Position numbers and translations under genes: made by a program. 64,000 nt of DNA from Pseudomonas sp. (GTDB taxonomy: Bacteria; Pseudomonadota; Gammaproteobacteria; Pseudomonadales; Pseudomonadaceae): positions 1 to 64,000 of the forward strand of contig VMRT01000003.1 in NCBI GenBank assembly GCA_007713455.1, written 5' to 3'. The notes beneath the pieces were generated by a model. It did not search any database. It worked only from the letters and a program-made list of their open reading frames with translations, and was not told the origin of the DNA. Shown piece after piece: positions 9,030-18,030 of this stretch (its first letter is position 1; each line of letters begins with the position of its first letter).

Positions 9030-9327
9030 TTATTGGACGAGGATCGCTTCGGCCAGTTCCAGGTCGCTGGCGGCAAGCTCCGGGTGTTCCTGGCGCAGCC
9101 GCGCCATGGCCGCTTGCAGGCGAGCCGCGTCGAGCTGGCCTTCGCTGGCGACGAAGCCGGCCGCGTCTTCGCGGGCCTCGGCGATCAGCTTGTTGTCGAA
9201 GGGAGCACTGGTCAGCTGGCTGCTGACGTAGCTGGTCTGCACGACACCTGCGGTGGTGACATCGAAAACCCTGGGCGGCGCCAGCTGTGAGGCTGAGAAA
9301 TAAGAGAACGATTGAATACGAACGCAT
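9030..9327 (-). pseudogene. DUF2388 small secreted protein, copy 2, frameshifted
   Basis: Two frames must be joined to obtain a DUF2388 protein. From ATG at 9327 one frame encodes a signal peptide (MRSYSIVLLFLSLTAGAAQG) and then runs into arginine/cysteine-rich nonsense. The frame one base over supplies the mature domain (FDVTTAGVVQTSYVSSQLTS, AEAREDAAGFVASEGQ, DLELAEAILVQ). The junction is a run of four A on the + strand at 9265-9268 (TTTT in the gene). Removing one base gives AQGFDVTT and an intact protein of about 98 residues. The span is 298 nt, one more than a multiple of three. It is either a real inactivation, phase variation at the short run, or a sequencing error. Confidence 0.8.
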
Positions 9328-9410
9328 GCGGAACCTGTTGCCGGGAAAAACGGCGCCAAGGCTAGCGAAACGCCGGCTGTAGAGCCAGCGCCCGGTTGCT
9401 TCCGCAGGTT

Positions 9411-9434
9411 GCAGCAGCGCTCATGCGCTGCTGC
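9411..9434. other. Stem-loop after DUF2388 copy 3
   Basis: A perfect 10-bp inverted repeat GCAGCAGCGC-TCAT-GCGCTGCTGC sits immediately downstream of the third DUF2388 gene, read on the - strand. It lacks a T-tract. It may attenuate transcription or protect the 3' end of the upstream message. Confidence 0.55.
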
Positions 9435-9439
9435 ACGCA

Positions 9440-9757
9440 TCAGAGCGCCAGAATCGCCTGAGCCAGTTGCAGATCGCTGGCGCCCAGTTCTGGCTGCTGG
9501 CTACGAATGTGGCGCAGCGCCGCTTCGAGGTGGGCGCCGCGCAGATCGCCCTGGCTGGCAACGAAACGCGCCGCATCGTCGCGAGCATCGAGCACCAGTT
9601 TGTCGTCGCGCAGCGACGAGGTCAGGTCCGAGGTTGCGTCCACGGTATTGATCAGGCCGCCGACCACCATGTCGGTGGTAGCGGTGAAGCTGGCAGCGGA
9701 CGCGCCGCCGCTCAGCAGCAAGCCGGCAGCGAAGAAGGGGAGCAGGATTCGGGACAT
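9440..9757 (-). CDS. DUF2388 (TIGR02448) small secreted protein, copy 3
   Basis: This 105-residue paralogue has a signal peptide (MSRILLPFFAAGLLLSGGASA), then SFTATTDMVVGGLINTVDAT, the family signature LDARDDAARFVASQGDLRGA, and the ending SDLQLAQAILAL. It is the first of the three tandem copies and is closest in sequence to copy 1. The promoter is probably in the 108 bp between it and the DUF1127 gene. Function is unknown. Confidence 0.85.
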   Translation of the reverse strand: MSRILLPFFAAGLLLSGGASAASFTATTDMVVGGLINTVDATSDLTSSLRDDKLVLDARDDAARFVASQGDLRGAHLEAALRHIRSQQPELGASDLQLAQAILAL

Positions 9758-9865
9758 GGCAGATCTCCAGTGGTGAGGCTCTAGACCGCGCCATGGGTGC
9801 GACGTTCCCGTTGCTGCGGCCTTGTAGCACGCAGCATAGGCTCGAATCGGTGGGCGCGGAATGCC

Positions 9866-10066
9866 TCAGCGCCAGAACGGCTTGTCCAGCTCTGCCGAGC
9901 GGTCGCTATGGCTGATGCCGACATCCGCCAGCTGGCGGTCGTCAAGCTGCGCCAGTTGCTGGCGGGTACGGTAGTTGCGTTGCCAGCGCTGCAATACTTG
10001 CAGCAGCTGTAGCCAGTTGCGGCGGGCGCGGGTGGCGACATACGGACGAGACAGCGTGCGATCCAT
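9866..10066 (-). CDS. DUF1127 small protein
   Basis: This 66-residue basic protein ends with the DUF1127 (YjiS-like) signature: WQRNYRTRQQLAQLDDRQLA, DVGISHSDR, and the final PFWR. Small DUF1127 proteins in other bacteria have been linked to RNA-binding, phosphate and carbon metabolism; nothing here assigns a specific role. It lies downstream of the AraC-type regulator and upstream of the DUF2388 row on the same strand, with gaps of over 100 bp, so it is probably transcribed on its own. Confidence 0.8.
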   Translation of the reverse strand: MDRTLSRPYVATRARRNWLQLLQVLQRWQRNYRTRQQLAQLDDRQLADVGISHSDRSAELDKPFWR

Positions 10067-10231
10067 GCTGCGCTCCTTCCCGGTGTGACCGGGTACGGGT
10101 TATGGGAGAACAGGATCGCGCGCGTCAGCCAAGTGCAACAGCCACAGGGATTCTCGATTGTGCCGGTGCAGTTCCAGAAATGGATGCAACTGTATTGGTC
10201 GCGAACGTGCCAACTGTTTTCGCTGCGCTGA

Positions 10232-11032
10232 TTATCGGTCCGGTGTGCGTGCCAGAGCGCCTGGTGTGGTGCCGAACTGTTGACCGAACGCGGCGATAAA
10301 CGCCGAGGTGGATTCGTAGCCGCAGGCCAGCGCGACATCGGTAACCGGCTGGCCCTGCTCCAGCAAAGGGAGCGCGCTGAGCAGGCGCAGACGCTGGCGC
10401 CAGGCGCGGAAGCTGAGGCCGGTGTCACGCTGGAACTGGCGGGTCAGGGTTTTCTCCGAGACCTGGAGGCGCTCGCTCCATTGCTTCAGGCTGAGTGAAA
10501 GATCGGGCTGCTCATAGAGCGCTTCGCACAGCTGACGAAGCCGGGCATCCCCGGGCCAGGGCAGGGAATAGCCGATTGCCGGCGCCGCCCGCAGCTGGTC
10601 CAGCAGCACCGCTGCCAGGCGGCCTTCGGCACCTTGCTCGTCATACTCCGCCGGCAGCGCGCCAAAGGCGCGGATCAGCTCGCGCAGCAGTGGGCTGACC
10701 GCGAGCACCTGGCAATGCTCGGGCGCCCAGGCCACGGCGCGCTGGTCGATGTACAGGCTGCGCATCTCGGTGTGCGGCGAGCTGATCACCTCGTGCAGCA
10801 GGCCCGGCGGAATCAGGATGGCGCGCTGCGGCGGAGCGAGAAAGCGCCCGCGCTCGGTATGCACGCGCAGCACGCCGCTGATGGCGTAGGACAGCTGTGC
10901 CCAGGGATGGCGGTGGCGTGGCGTGGTGGTTCGTTCAGCCAGGGATTCGCTGCGGGCGAAGAGCGGGCGCGGCAGTGCATCCATGGCTGGGATGCTGCGT
11001 TGCACAAAACTGCTTTGTCCTTTTCTCGACAT
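10232..11032 (-). CDS. AraC-family transcriptional regulator with cupin sensor domain
   Basis: This 266-residue regulator has an N-terminal cupin-like domain (TPRHRHPWAQLSYAISGVLR, PPGLLHEVIS) and a C-terminal AraC double helix-turn-helix (LSLKQWSERLQVSEKTLTRQ, then VTDVALACGYESTSAFIAAF) from about residue 165. The layout resembles the NimR-like, XylS-type regulators that control a divergent transporter. The start of the symporter-like gene is only 87 bp away on the other strand, so this is its likely regulator. An internal ATG at 10984 is an alternative start; neither has a strong ribosome-binding site. Confidence 0.85.
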   Translation of the reverse strand: MSRKGQSSFVQRSIPAMDALPRPLFARSESLAERTTTPRHRHPWAQLSYAISGVLRVHTERGRFLAPPQRAILIPPGLLHEVISSPHTEMRSLYIDQRAVAWAPEHCQVLAVSPLLRELIRAFGALPAEYDEQGAEGRLAAVLLDQLRAAPAIGYSLPWPGDARLRQLCEALYEQPDLSLSLKQWSERLQVSEKTLTRQFQRDTGLSFRAWRQRLRLLSALPLLEQGQPVTDVALACGYESTSAFIAAFGQQFGTTPGALARTPDR

Positions 11033-11119
11033 TTGTCTGGCTTATGGCGTTAGTCGGATATGCAGCGCGACAGTAGACTCGCTGGCAACCTGCCGCAAGC
11101 CACACAATCAGGAGCGCCC

Positions 11120-12109
11120 ATGGCCAGACCTCGCCTGTTACCGGACAACTTCACTCTGGCCCTGCTCGGTGCGGTGGCCATCGCCACGCTGCTGCCAGCG
11201 CGGGGGCAGGGCGTGGCGGTATTCGAGTGGATCACCAACCTGGCCATCGGCCTGCTGTTCTTCATGCACGGCGCCAAGCTCTCGGGCAGTGCGATCCTCG
11301 CCGGCATGGGCCATTGGCGCCTGCATCTCCTGGTGTTCAGCTGCACCTTCGTGCTGTTCCCGCTGCTCGGGCTGGCGCTGCGCCCGCTGCTGACGCCGAT
11401 GATCGGCGCTGAACTGTACCTGGGCATGCTCTACCTCTGTGCCTTGCCGGCCACGGTGCAGTCGGCCATCGCCTTCACCTCGCTGGCGCGCGGCAACATC
11501 CCTGCGGCGGTATGCAGCGCGGCGGCTTCCAGCCTGATCGGCATCTTCCTCACGCCGCTGCTGGTACTGCTGCTGATGGGCGCGCAGGGCGAAGGCGGCT
11601 CGACGCTGGATGCCATCGGCAAGATCGTCGTGCAGCTGCTGCTGCCGTTCATCGCCGGGCAGATCGCGCGGCGCTGGATTGGCGACTGGGTGGCGCGCAA
11701 CAAGGGCTGGCTAAAGAACGTCGACCAGAGTTCTATCCTGCTGGTGGTCTACACCGCGTTCAGCCATGCGGTGGTCGAGGGCATCTGGCAGCAGGTGCCG
11801 CTGCCGCAGCTGCTGGGTCTGGTGCTGGCCTGCTGTCTACTGCTGGCGCTGGCCCTGCTGATCACCTGGCTGGTCGCGCGCTGGCTGGGCTTCGATCTGG
11901 AAGACCGCATCACCATTCTCTTCGCCGGCTCGAAGAAGAGCCTGGCCACCGGCATTCCCATGGCGCAGGTGCTGTTCGCTGGCGGTGCGCTGGGCACGCT
12001 GATCCTGCCGTTGATGCTGTTCCACCAGATTCAGCTGATGGTCTGCGCGGTACTGGCGCAGCGCTATGCATCGCGACCAGAAACAACAGCGGTCGCAAAA
12101 GCCGGCTGA
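11120..12109 (+). CDS. Bile acid:sodium symporter-family (YfeH/SBF-like) transporter
   Basis: This 329-residue polytopic membrane protein has about ten hydrophobic helices. Typical SBF-like motifs are ITNLAIGLLFFMHGAKLS, LPATVQSAIAFTSLARGN and FAGSKKSLATGIPMAQVLF. The ATG at 11120 is preceded by AGGAGCG at a good distance; an in-frame ATG at 11060 would give an untypical polar extension. The substrate cannot be told from sequence; related proteins are predicted Na+-dependent organic anion transporters. It is transcribed divergently from the AraC-type gene. Confidence 0.88.
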   Translation: MARPRLLPDNFTLALLGAVAIATLLPARGQGVAVFEWITNLAIGLLFFMHGAKLSGSAILAGMGHWRLHLLVFSCTFVLFPLLGLALRPLLTPMIGAELYLGMLYLCALPATVQSAIAFTSLARGNIPAAVCSAAASSLIGIFLTPLLVLLLMGAQGEGGSTLDAIGKIVVQLLLPFIAGQIARRWIGDWVARNKGWLKNVDQSSILLVVYTAFSHAVVEGIWQQVPLPQLLGLVLACCLLLALALLITWLVARWLGFDLEDRITILFAGSKKSLATGIPMAQVLFAGGALGTLILPLMLFHQIQLMVCAVLAQRYASRPETTAVAKAG

Positions 12110-12229
12110 CCCGAAGCCAATCAGCGGCGGATTCGTGACTGCAGCGCAAAGATCATTTGCCCGCTACGGTCTGGGAGCGGTGCGCAGGGGTGGCTAAGCT
12201 GCGCGCCATTCTGTTGCTGAGGCGTTCCC

Positions 12230-12820
12230 ATGAAGAAGATTCTGCTACTCAATGGCGGCAAGGCCTTCGCCCATTCCGCCGGCCAGTACAACGCAACGCT
12301 GCACCAGGCAGCCATCGCAACCCTCATGGCTGAGGGCTTCGAGGTGCGCACCACCGAGATCGATGCCGGTTACGACGTGCAGCAGGAGGTCGAAAAGATC
12401 CTCTGGGCCGACGCGCTGATCTATCAGATGCCAGGCTGGTGGATGGGTCCGCCCTGGACGGTGAAAAAATACCTCGACGAGGTGTTCACCGAAGGCCATG
12501 GCAGCCTCTACGCCAATGACGGTCGCACCCGTTCCGACGCCTCGCAGAAATACGGCAGCGGCGGTCTGCTGCACGATAAGCGCTACATGATTTCCGCGAC
12601 CTGGAACGCGCCGCAGCAGGCCTTCGACGACCCCAGCGACTTTTTCGCCGGCAAGGGTGTGGATGCGGTCTACCTGCCATTTCACAAGGCCAACGAGTTT
12701 CTCGGCATGCAGGGCCTGCCGACCTTTCTCAGCGTTGATGTGATGAAGCGGCCGCAGATCGAGGCGGATGTCGAGCGCTATCGCCGGCACCTGGGTGAGG
12801 TATTCGGCTTTGCCGTATGA
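12230..12820 (+). CDS. mdaB: NAD(P)H-dependent quinone oxidoreductase MdaB
   Basis: This 196-residue flavodoxin-fold enzyme matches MdaB (modulator of drug activity B). Visible landmarks are the flavin-binding N-terminus ILLLNGGKAFAHSAGQYN, the YQMPGWWMGPPWTVKKYLDE block and the GHGSLYANDGRTRSD loop. MdaB reduces quinones with two electrons and protects against oxidative stress. Length is normal for the family. It stands alone, with 120 bp upstream and a convergent neighbour (pntB) downstream. Confidence 0.9.
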   Translation: MKKILLLNGGKAFAHSAGQYNATLHQAAIATLMAEGFEVRTTEIDAGYDVQQEVEKILWADALIYQMPGWWMGPPWTVKKYLDEVFTEGHGSLYANDGRTRSDASQKYGSGGLLHDKRYMISATWNAPQQAFDDPSDFFAGKGVDAVYLPFHKANEFLGMQGLPTFLSVDVMKRPQIEADVERYRRHLGEVFGFAV

Positions 12821-12914
12821 CGCTTTGCTTCAGCTGCCCGAAGGCTGACGCCGAGCCTGGAGTTGCCGGTGTGGAAAGCGCTGCGATTAGCGCCTGGCCA
12901 AGCCGACCGGCTTT

Positions 12915-12938
12915 GGTGGACTGAAGCCCACCCTACGT
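12915..12938. repeat. Short palindromic repeat, CCACCCTACG family, copy A
   Basis: The segment GGTGGACTGAAGCCCACC followed by CTACG forms an imperfect stem and shares the tail CCACCCTACG with the element at 32580-32614. Both lie between convergent genes. On the other strand the unit begins CGTAGGGTGG, a dispersed intergenic repeat I associate with the P. stutzeri group. Confidence 0.5.
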
Positions 12939-12943
12939 AAAGA

Positions 12944-12977
12944 AAAACCCCTCGCGGCACGGGCCGGGAGGGGTTTT
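12944..12977 (-). terminator. Intrinsic terminator of the pnt operon
   Basis: A 10-bp perfect stem (AAAACCCCTC pairing with GAGGGGTTTT) is followed on the - strand by a T-rich tail (TTTTTCTTT). It lies 17 bp past the pntB stop. Being symmetrical with A and T runs, it could also stop mdaB transcription from the other side. Confidence 0.85.
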
Positions 12978-12994
12978 CGTTCAGAGCGAGGCCA

Positions 12995-14431
12995 TCATTC
13001 CACGGCCTTGACCATGTCCTCGACCACCTTCTTGGCGTCGCCGAAGACCATCATGGTCTTGTCCATGTAGAACAGCTCGTTGTCCAGGCCTGCATAGCCG
13101 CTGGCCATGGAGCGCTTGTTGACGATGACCGTCTTGGCCTTGTACGCCTCGAGGATCGGCATGCCGGCGATGGGCGACTTTGGATCGTTCTTCGCCGCCG
13201 GGTTGACCACGTCGTTGGCGCCAAGTACCAGCACCACGTCGGCCTGGCCGAACTCGGAGTTGATGTCTTCCATCTCGAAGACCTGCTCGTAGGGCACCTC
13301 GGCTTCGGCCAGCAGCACGTTCATGTGCCCCGGCATGCGCCCGGCGACCGGGTGGATCGCGTACTTCACGGTCACGCCCATGTGCGTCAGCTTCTCGGCC
13401 AGCTCCATCAGCGCGTGCTGCGCGCGGGCCACCGCCAGGCCGTAGCCGGGAACGATGATCACGGTGTCGGCGTTGGTCAGCAGGAAGGCGGCGTCGTCGG
13501 CCGAACCGGACTTCACGTTGCGCTCCAGCTGGGCGCCCGCCGGGCCGCCGGCATCGGCGTCGGCCCCGAAGCCGCCGAGGATCACGTTGAAGAACGAACG
13601 GTTCATCGCCTTGCACATGATGTACGAGAGGATCGCGCCGCTCGAGCCCACAAGCGAGCCGGCGATGATCAGCATCGAGTTGTTCAGCGAGAAGCCGATA
13701 CCGGCGGCCGCCCAGCCCGAGTAGCTGTTGAGCATCGACACCACCACCGGCATGTCCGCACCGCCGATGGGGATGATGATCAGCACGCCGATGACGAACG
13801 CCAGTGCCACCAGGATGGCAAAGGCGGTCAGGTTGCCGGTGAAGGTGTAGACCAGGCCCAGGCCGAGGATCGCCAGGCCGACGGCCAGGTTGACCATGTG
13901 CTGGCCCTTGAATACCACCGGGGCACCCTGGAACAGGCGGAACTTGTACTTGCCGGACAGCTTGCCGAAGGCGATCACCGAACCGGAGAAGGTGATGGCA
14001 CCGATGGCCGCGCCGAGGAACAGTTCCAGGCGGTTGCCCACCGGAATCGCGTAACCCATCTGCTCGACGATACCCAACGACTGCGGCTCGACCACCGCGG
14101 CGATGGCGATGAACACCGCGGCCAGGCCGATCATGCTGTGCATGAAGGCGACCAGCTCGGGCATCTTGGTCATCTCGACGCGCTTGGCCATGATGGTGCC
14201 GACGCTACCGCCGATCAGCAGGCCGACGAGCACGTAGCCGATGCCGGCGGTGGCCAGCTCGCTGCCGAGCTTGAAGATCAGGCCGACCGTGGTGAGCACG
14301 GCGAGGCCCATGCCGATCATGCCGAACAGGTTGCCGCGTCGTGAGGTGGTGGGGTGGGACAGCCCCTTCAGTGCCTGGATGAAGCACACCGAGGCGACCA
14401 GATAGAGCAGGGTGATCAGGTTCATGCTCAT
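12995..14431 (-). CDS. pntB: NAD(P) transhydrogenase subunit beta PntB
   Basis: This 478-residue subunit carries the second membrane domain and the NADP(H)-binding domain III of proton-translocating transhydrogenase, which uses the proton gradient to reduce NADP with NADH. The first 260 residues are polytopic (IGYVLVGLLIGGSVGTIMAK, LAAVFIAIAAVV). The C-terminal domain has VIIVPGYGLAVARAQHALME, HPVAGRMPGHMNVLLAEAEV and VLVLGANDVVNPAAKNDP, the domain III nucleotide-binding signatures. It is the last gene of a three-gene operon with a strong terminator behind it. Confidence 0.96.
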   Translation of the reverse strand: MSMNLITLLYLVASVCFIQALKGLSHPTTSRRGNLFGMIGMGLAVLTTVGLIFKLGSELATAGIGYVLVGLLIGGSVGTIMAKRVEMTKMPELVAFMHSMIGLAAVFIAIAAVVEPQSLGIVEQMGYAIPVGNRLELFLGAAIGAITFSGSVIAFGKLSGKYKFRLFQGAPVVFKGQHMVNLAVGLAILGLGLVYTFTGNLTAFAILVALAFVIGVLIIIPIGGADMPVVVSMLNSYSGWAAAGIGFSLNNSMLIIAGSLVGSSGAILSYIMCKAMNRSFFNVILGGFGADADAGGPAGAQLERNVKSGSADDAAFLLTNADTVIIVPGYGLAVARAQHALMELAEKLTHMGVTVKYAIHPVAGRMPGHMNVLLAEAEVPYEQVFEMEDINSEFGQADVVLVLGANDVVNPAAKNDPKSPIAGMPILEAYKAKTVIVNKRSMASGYAGLDNELFYMDKTMMVFGDAKKVVEDMVKAVE

Positions 14432-14434
14432 GGC

Positions 14435-14752
14435 TTACTTGCCCTCCGCCTTGGCCGCACTGCGGTCCTTCTTCTTGAACATTTCCAGCATGCGGCGGGT
14501 GACCAGGAAGCCCCCGAACACGTTGACCGCGGCCAGCGCCACGGCCAGGGTGCCCATGGCCTTGCCCAGCGGGGTGACGGTGAGCGCGGCGGCCAGCATG
14601 GCGCCGACGATGACGATCGCCGAAATCGCGTTGGTGACTGCCATCAGCGGAGTGTGCAGGGCCGGGGTGACGTTCCAGACCACGTGGTAGCCGACGTAGA
14701 TCGCCAGCACGAAGATGATCAGGTTGTAGATGCCGTCCGAAATCAGATCCAT
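14435..14752 (-). CDS. pntAB: NAD(P) transhydrogenase subunit alpha part 2 (PntAB)
   Basis: This 105-residue membrane subunit corresponds to the C-terminal membrane part of the single-chain PntA of E. coli. It has about three helices ([56 protein letters not shown]) and a basic tail. Splitting of alpha into two genes is usual in Pseudomonas. It lies 13 bp after pntAA and 3 bp before pntB. Confidence 0.95.
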   Translation of the reverse strand: MDLISDGIYNLIIFVLAIYVGYHVVWNVTPALHTPLMAVTNAISAIVIVGAMLAAALTVTPLGKAMGTLAVALAAVNVFGGFLVTRRMLEMFKKKDRSAAKAEGK

Positions 14753-14765
14753 GTTCGCGTCTCCC

Positions 14766-15887
14766 TTAACCGTTGGTCCGCACGACCTGGCCGTCGCGGC
14801 ACATCAGGCACGCGGCGACGATGTCGTCTTCGAGGTTGAGCTGGAACTGGCCGTCCTTGTCGATGACCAGCTTGAGAAAATCCAGCAGGTTGCGGGCGTA
14901 CAGCGCCGAGGCGTCGGCCGCTACCAGCGTCGCCAGGTTGGCGTGTCCGACGATGGTCACACCGTGGCGCACCACCACCTGGTCGATCTCGGTCAGCGGG
15001 CAGTTGCCGCCGTGGCCGGCTGCCAGGTCGACGATCACCGAGCCGGGCTTCATCTGCTCGACGGTGGCTTCCTGCAGCAGCGTCGGCGCCTTGCGGCCCG
15101 GGATCAGCGCGGTGGTGATGACGATGTCCGACTGCAGCGCACGCTCGTGCACCGCCTGCGCCTGACGCGCCATCCACGAGGCCGGCATCGGCCGCGCATA
15201 GCCGCCGACGCCTTCGGCGCATTCGCGCTCCTCGTCGGTCTCCAGCGGCACGTCGACGAACTTGGCGCCGAGCGATTCGATCTGCTCCTTCACCGCCGGA
15301 CGCACGTCCGAAGCCTCGACCACTGCACCCAGGCGCTTGGCCGTGGCAATGGCCTGCAGCCCGGCGACACCGGCACCGAGGATCAGCACGCGTGCGGCCT
15401 TCACCGTGCCGGCGGCGGTCATCAGCATCGGCATGAAGCGCGGGTAGTGATGGGCGCCGACCAGCACCGCCTTGTAGCCGGCGATGTTGGCCTGCGACGA
15501 GAGCACGTCCAGGCTCTGTGCACGGGACGTACGCGGCGCGGCCTCCAGGGCGAAGGCGGTGATGCCGCGGGCAGCCATGCGCGCGATGCAGTCATTGTCG
15601 AACGGGTTGAGCATGCCCAGCAGCACGCTGCCGGACTGCATCTGCGCCAGTTCGGCCTCGTCCGGCGCATTGACCTTCAGCACCAGCTCGGCGGCAAAGG
15701 CCGCGGCCGCATCGCCGATGGTTGCGCCGACCGCTTCATAGGCGCTGTCCGGCACGCTGGAAAGCAACCCGGCGCCGCTTTGCAGCGTCACCCGGTGCCC
15801 TTGGCCGATCAGTTTCTTGACGGTTTCCGGGGTTGCGGCGACGCGCGTTTCCCCGGAGTGGGTTTCGAGAGGAACACCGATGTGCAT
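14766..15887 (-). CDS. pntAA: NAD(P) transhydrogenase subunit alpha part 1 (PntAA)
   Basis: This 373-residue soluble subunit is the NAD(H)-binding domain I, related to alanine dehydrogenase. Landmarks are the N-terminal [20 protein letters not shown], the Rossmann motif [40 protein letters not shown], and [20 protein letters not shown]. The ATG at 15887 is preceded by AGGAGA. It is the promoter-proximal gene of the operon; the operon start lies in the 522-bp divergent region shared with gspE. Confidence 0.96.
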   Translation of the reverse strand: MHIGVPLETHSGETRVAATPETVKKLIGQGHRVTLQSGAGLLSSVPDSAYEAVGATIGDAAAAFAAELVLKVNAPDEAELAQMQSGSVLLGMLNPFDNDCIARMAARGITAFALEAAPRTSRAQSLDVLSSQANIAGYKAVLVGAHHYPRFMPMLMTAAGTVKAARVLILGAGVAGLQAIATAKRLGAVVEASDVRPAVKEQIESLGAKFVDVPLETDEERECAEGVGGYARPMPASWMARQAQAVHERALQSDIVITTALIPGRKAPTLLQEATVEQMKPGSVIVDLAAGHGGNCPLTEIDQVVVRHGVTIVGHANLATLVAADASALYARNLLDFLKLVIDKDGQFQLNLEDDIVAACLMCRDGQVVRTNG

Positions 15888-16056
15888 TGTTGTTGTTCTC
15901 CTGCGTGATCATGACCGGTGCTGCGGCGAACCGCGCACCGACGTGCTTTTCACCCGCCCGCTGCTCTGGCGAACGGGGTATGGAACAGGTGAAGCCAGCC
16001 GGGCGATGCGCAAAAACGGATCGCCCGGCGCGGCATTCTGCAAGCCTTGAAAAAAT

Positions 16057-16070
16057 CAAACAACTGTTTC
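16057..16070. promoter_or_regulatory. Possible PsrA-type operator
   Basis: The sequence CAAACAACTGTTTC fits the PsrA consensus (G/C)AAAC-N4-GTTT(G/C). A degenerate second copy (CAAAC-GATT-GTATTTG) follows at 16074. It sits about 170 bp before the pntAA start. PsrA is a TetR-family regulator that responds to long-chain fatty acids in Pseudomonas. The match is by eye and such short motifs can occur by chance. Confidence 0.35.
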
Positions 16071-16325
16071 AATCAAACGATTGTATTTGACGCGCCGGTC
16101 GCAGGATGACTGCCTGTTTTCCGTGCTTCGCTGCAGATTGCGTCCTGTTTGGCTCTACGTACGACCAGTTCGTCCGCGCCAGGCACACGACACGGCCGCA
16201 TCATGAATGACGCGCCATTGACGGGGTATTCGTCAGCGGTGCCAAGCATCTCCGACCTTGGTGTCGGGTTAAGTCGGGTATGCAGGAAAAACGCGCGTAC
16301 GTTGAAATGTCATTCAATCCTTGTA

Positions 16326-16346
16326 GTCCAACTAGGCTGGTTGGAC
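16326..16346. promoter_or_regulatory. Inverted repeat upstream of gspE
   Basis: GTCCAAC-TAGGCTG-GTTGGAC is a perfect 7-bp inverted repeat centred about 74 bp before the gspE start. It could be an operator or a leader hairpin; no regulator is recognised. Confidence 0.35.
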
Positions 16347-16409
16347 CCGATTGGAGTGTTTCGAGCGCAGTGACGTCGGGTCGCTGCGTATCGCTGGTGG
16401 AGCTGGACG

Positions 16410-17924
16410 ATGCCCGAACTCGATGTAAACGAAGTCACCACGCTGCTCGAACAGCCGGCCCAGCGCCGCTTGCCGTTCGCCTTTGCCCGCCGCCACGGCG
16501 TGATCCTGCTGGAGCGTGGCGGCGAGCTGCGCCTCGGCCTGCGCGAGGGCGCCGCGCTGACGGCGATGCAGGAGGCGCAGCGGGTCGTTGGTATGCGTCT
16601 GCCGATGCAATGGCTAGCGCAGGCTGATTTCGATCAGGCGCTCGGTGCCGCCTACCAGCACGATTCCTCGGCGGCGATGTTGATGGTCGAGGGGCTGGGC
16701 AACGACCTCGACCTGGCCAGCCTGGCCGACCAGATCCAGGAAACCGAGGACCTGCTGGAGCAGGAGGACGACGCGCCGATCATCCGCCTGATCAACGCCA
16801 TCCTCGGCGAGGCGATTGCCGAGAACGCCTCCGATATCCATATCGAAACCTTCGAGAAGCGCCTGGTGATCCGCTTTCGCGTTGACGGCATCCTCCGCGA
16901 AGTGGTGCAGCCCAAGCGCGAGCTGGCGGCGCTGCTGGTATCGCGGATCAAGGTCATGGCCAAGCTGGATATCGCCGAGAAGCGCATTCCGCAGGACGGG
17001 CGCATCTCGCTGCGGGTCGGCGGGCGTGAGGTCGACATCCGTGTCTCCACGCTGCCCTCGGCCAATGGCGAGCGGGTGGTGTTGCGTCTCCTGGACAAGC
17101 AGGCCGGGCGCCTGACCCTGCGTCACCTGGGCATGAACGAGCAGGACCGCGACCACCTGGAACAGGCGGTGAAGAAGCCCCACGGCATCATTCTGGTCAC
17201 CGGCCCCACCGGGTCGGGCAAGACCACCACGCTCTACGCCGCGCTGACCACGTTGAATGACCGCACGCGCAACATCCTCACCGTCGAGGACCCCATCGAG
17301 TACCACCTCGAAGGCATCGGCCAGACCCAGGTCAACACCAAGGTCGACATGACCTTCGCCCGCGGCCTGCGCGCCATCCTGCGCCAGGACCCGGACGTGG
17401 TGATGGTCGGCGAGATCCGCGACCAGGAAACCGCCGACATGGCGGTGCAGGCCTCGCTCACCGGCCACCTGGTGCTTTCCACGCTGCACACCAACAGCGC
17501 CATCGGCGCCGTCACGCGGCTGGTGGACATGGGCGTCGAGCCGTTCCTGATCTCCTCCTCGCTGCTCGGCGTACTGGCCCAGCGCCTCGTGCGGGTGTTG
17601 TGCAATGACTGCAAGCGCGCCTACGTTGCCGATGCCGCCGAGTGCGAGCTGCTCGGGGCCAGCCTGGCCGAGGCGCCGACGCTGTATCACGCCGAAGGCT
17701 GCGAGCAGTGCCGGGGCCTCGGTTACCGCGGGCGTACCGGCATCTATGAGCTTGTGCTGTTCGACGACGCCCTGCGCACCATGGTGCACACCCGCGCCAG
17801 CGAGCAGGACATGCTGCGCCATGCCCGTGAGCTGGGCCCGAGCATCCGCGAGGACGGGCTGCGCAAGGTGCGCGAGGGGGTGACCACCATCGAGGAAGTG
17901 CTGAGGGTGACGCGTGAGGAGTGA
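16410..17924 (+). CDS. gspE: Type II secretion ATPase GspE (XcpR)
   Basis: This 504-residue cytoplasmic ATPase powers the type II secretion pseudopilus. It has the N-terminal N1E/N2E region, then the ATPase core with Walker [10 protein letters not shown] (Lys about 271), the Asp box [20 protein letters not shown], Walker [18 protein letters not shown] and the His box [15 protein letters not shown] zinc-binding insertion has CNDC near 397 and CEQC near 431, as in GspE of Xcp systems. It is the first gene of the operon; a 150-bp gap with a stem-loop separates it from gspF. Confidence 0.95.
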   Translation: MPELDVNEVTTLLEQPAQRRLPFAFARRHGVILLERGGELRLGLREGAALTAMQEAQRVVGMRLPMQWLAQADFDQALGAAYQHDSSAAMLMVEGLGNDLDLASLADQIQETEDLLEQEDDAPIIRLINAILGEAIAENASDIHIETFEKRLVIRFRVDGILREVVQPKRELAALLVSRIKVMAKLDIAEKRIPQDGRISLRVGGREVDIRVSTLPSANGERVVLRLLDKQAGRLTLRHLGMNEQDRDHLEQAVKKPHGIILVTGPTGSGKTTTLYAALTTLNDRTRNILTVEDPIEYHLEGIGQTQVNTKVDMTFARGLRAILRQDPDVVMVGEIRDQETADMAVQASLTGHLVLSTLHTNSAIGAVTRLVDMGVEPFLISSSLLGVLAQRLVRVLCNDCKRAYVADAAECELLGASLAEAPTLYHAEGCEQCRGLGYRGRTGIYELVLFDDALRTMVHTRASEQDMLRHARELGPSIREDGLRKVREGVTTIEEVLRVTREE

Positions 17925-18030
17925 GGGGATGAGGTTGATTCCGACGCGCCCGCAGAGGCATCCGCAGCCTGACCGACATCGCATGGTGGTGCCATTCGCG
18001 GCTGCTCCCTCGGCTGTCCGGTGTCTGTGT

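Larger units (their letters stand above)
15888..16409. other. Divergent intergenic region between pntAA and gspE
   Basis: These 522 bp hold no credible gene. The part at 16045-16095 is A/T-rich and carries a PsrA-like palindrome. A 7-bp inverted repeat lies near gspE. Promoters for both operons must be here, but I could not pick -35/-10 pairs with confidence. In other Pseudomonas the genes opposite the xcp operon are gspC/gspD; they are not here. Confidence 0.6.

Noticed and set aside
9030-9440. Intact 136-residue open frame over the middle DUF2388 copy
   Set aside because: Its first 50 residues are an odd cysteine/arginine-rich extension without a signal peptide, while the proper signal peptide is in the neighbouring frame from 9327. 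A frameshifted gene explains the data better.
13325-14344. 339-residue open frame opposite pntB
   Set aside because: Extremely His/Asp/Gln-rich translation of the antisense of conserved membrane helices; not a protein.
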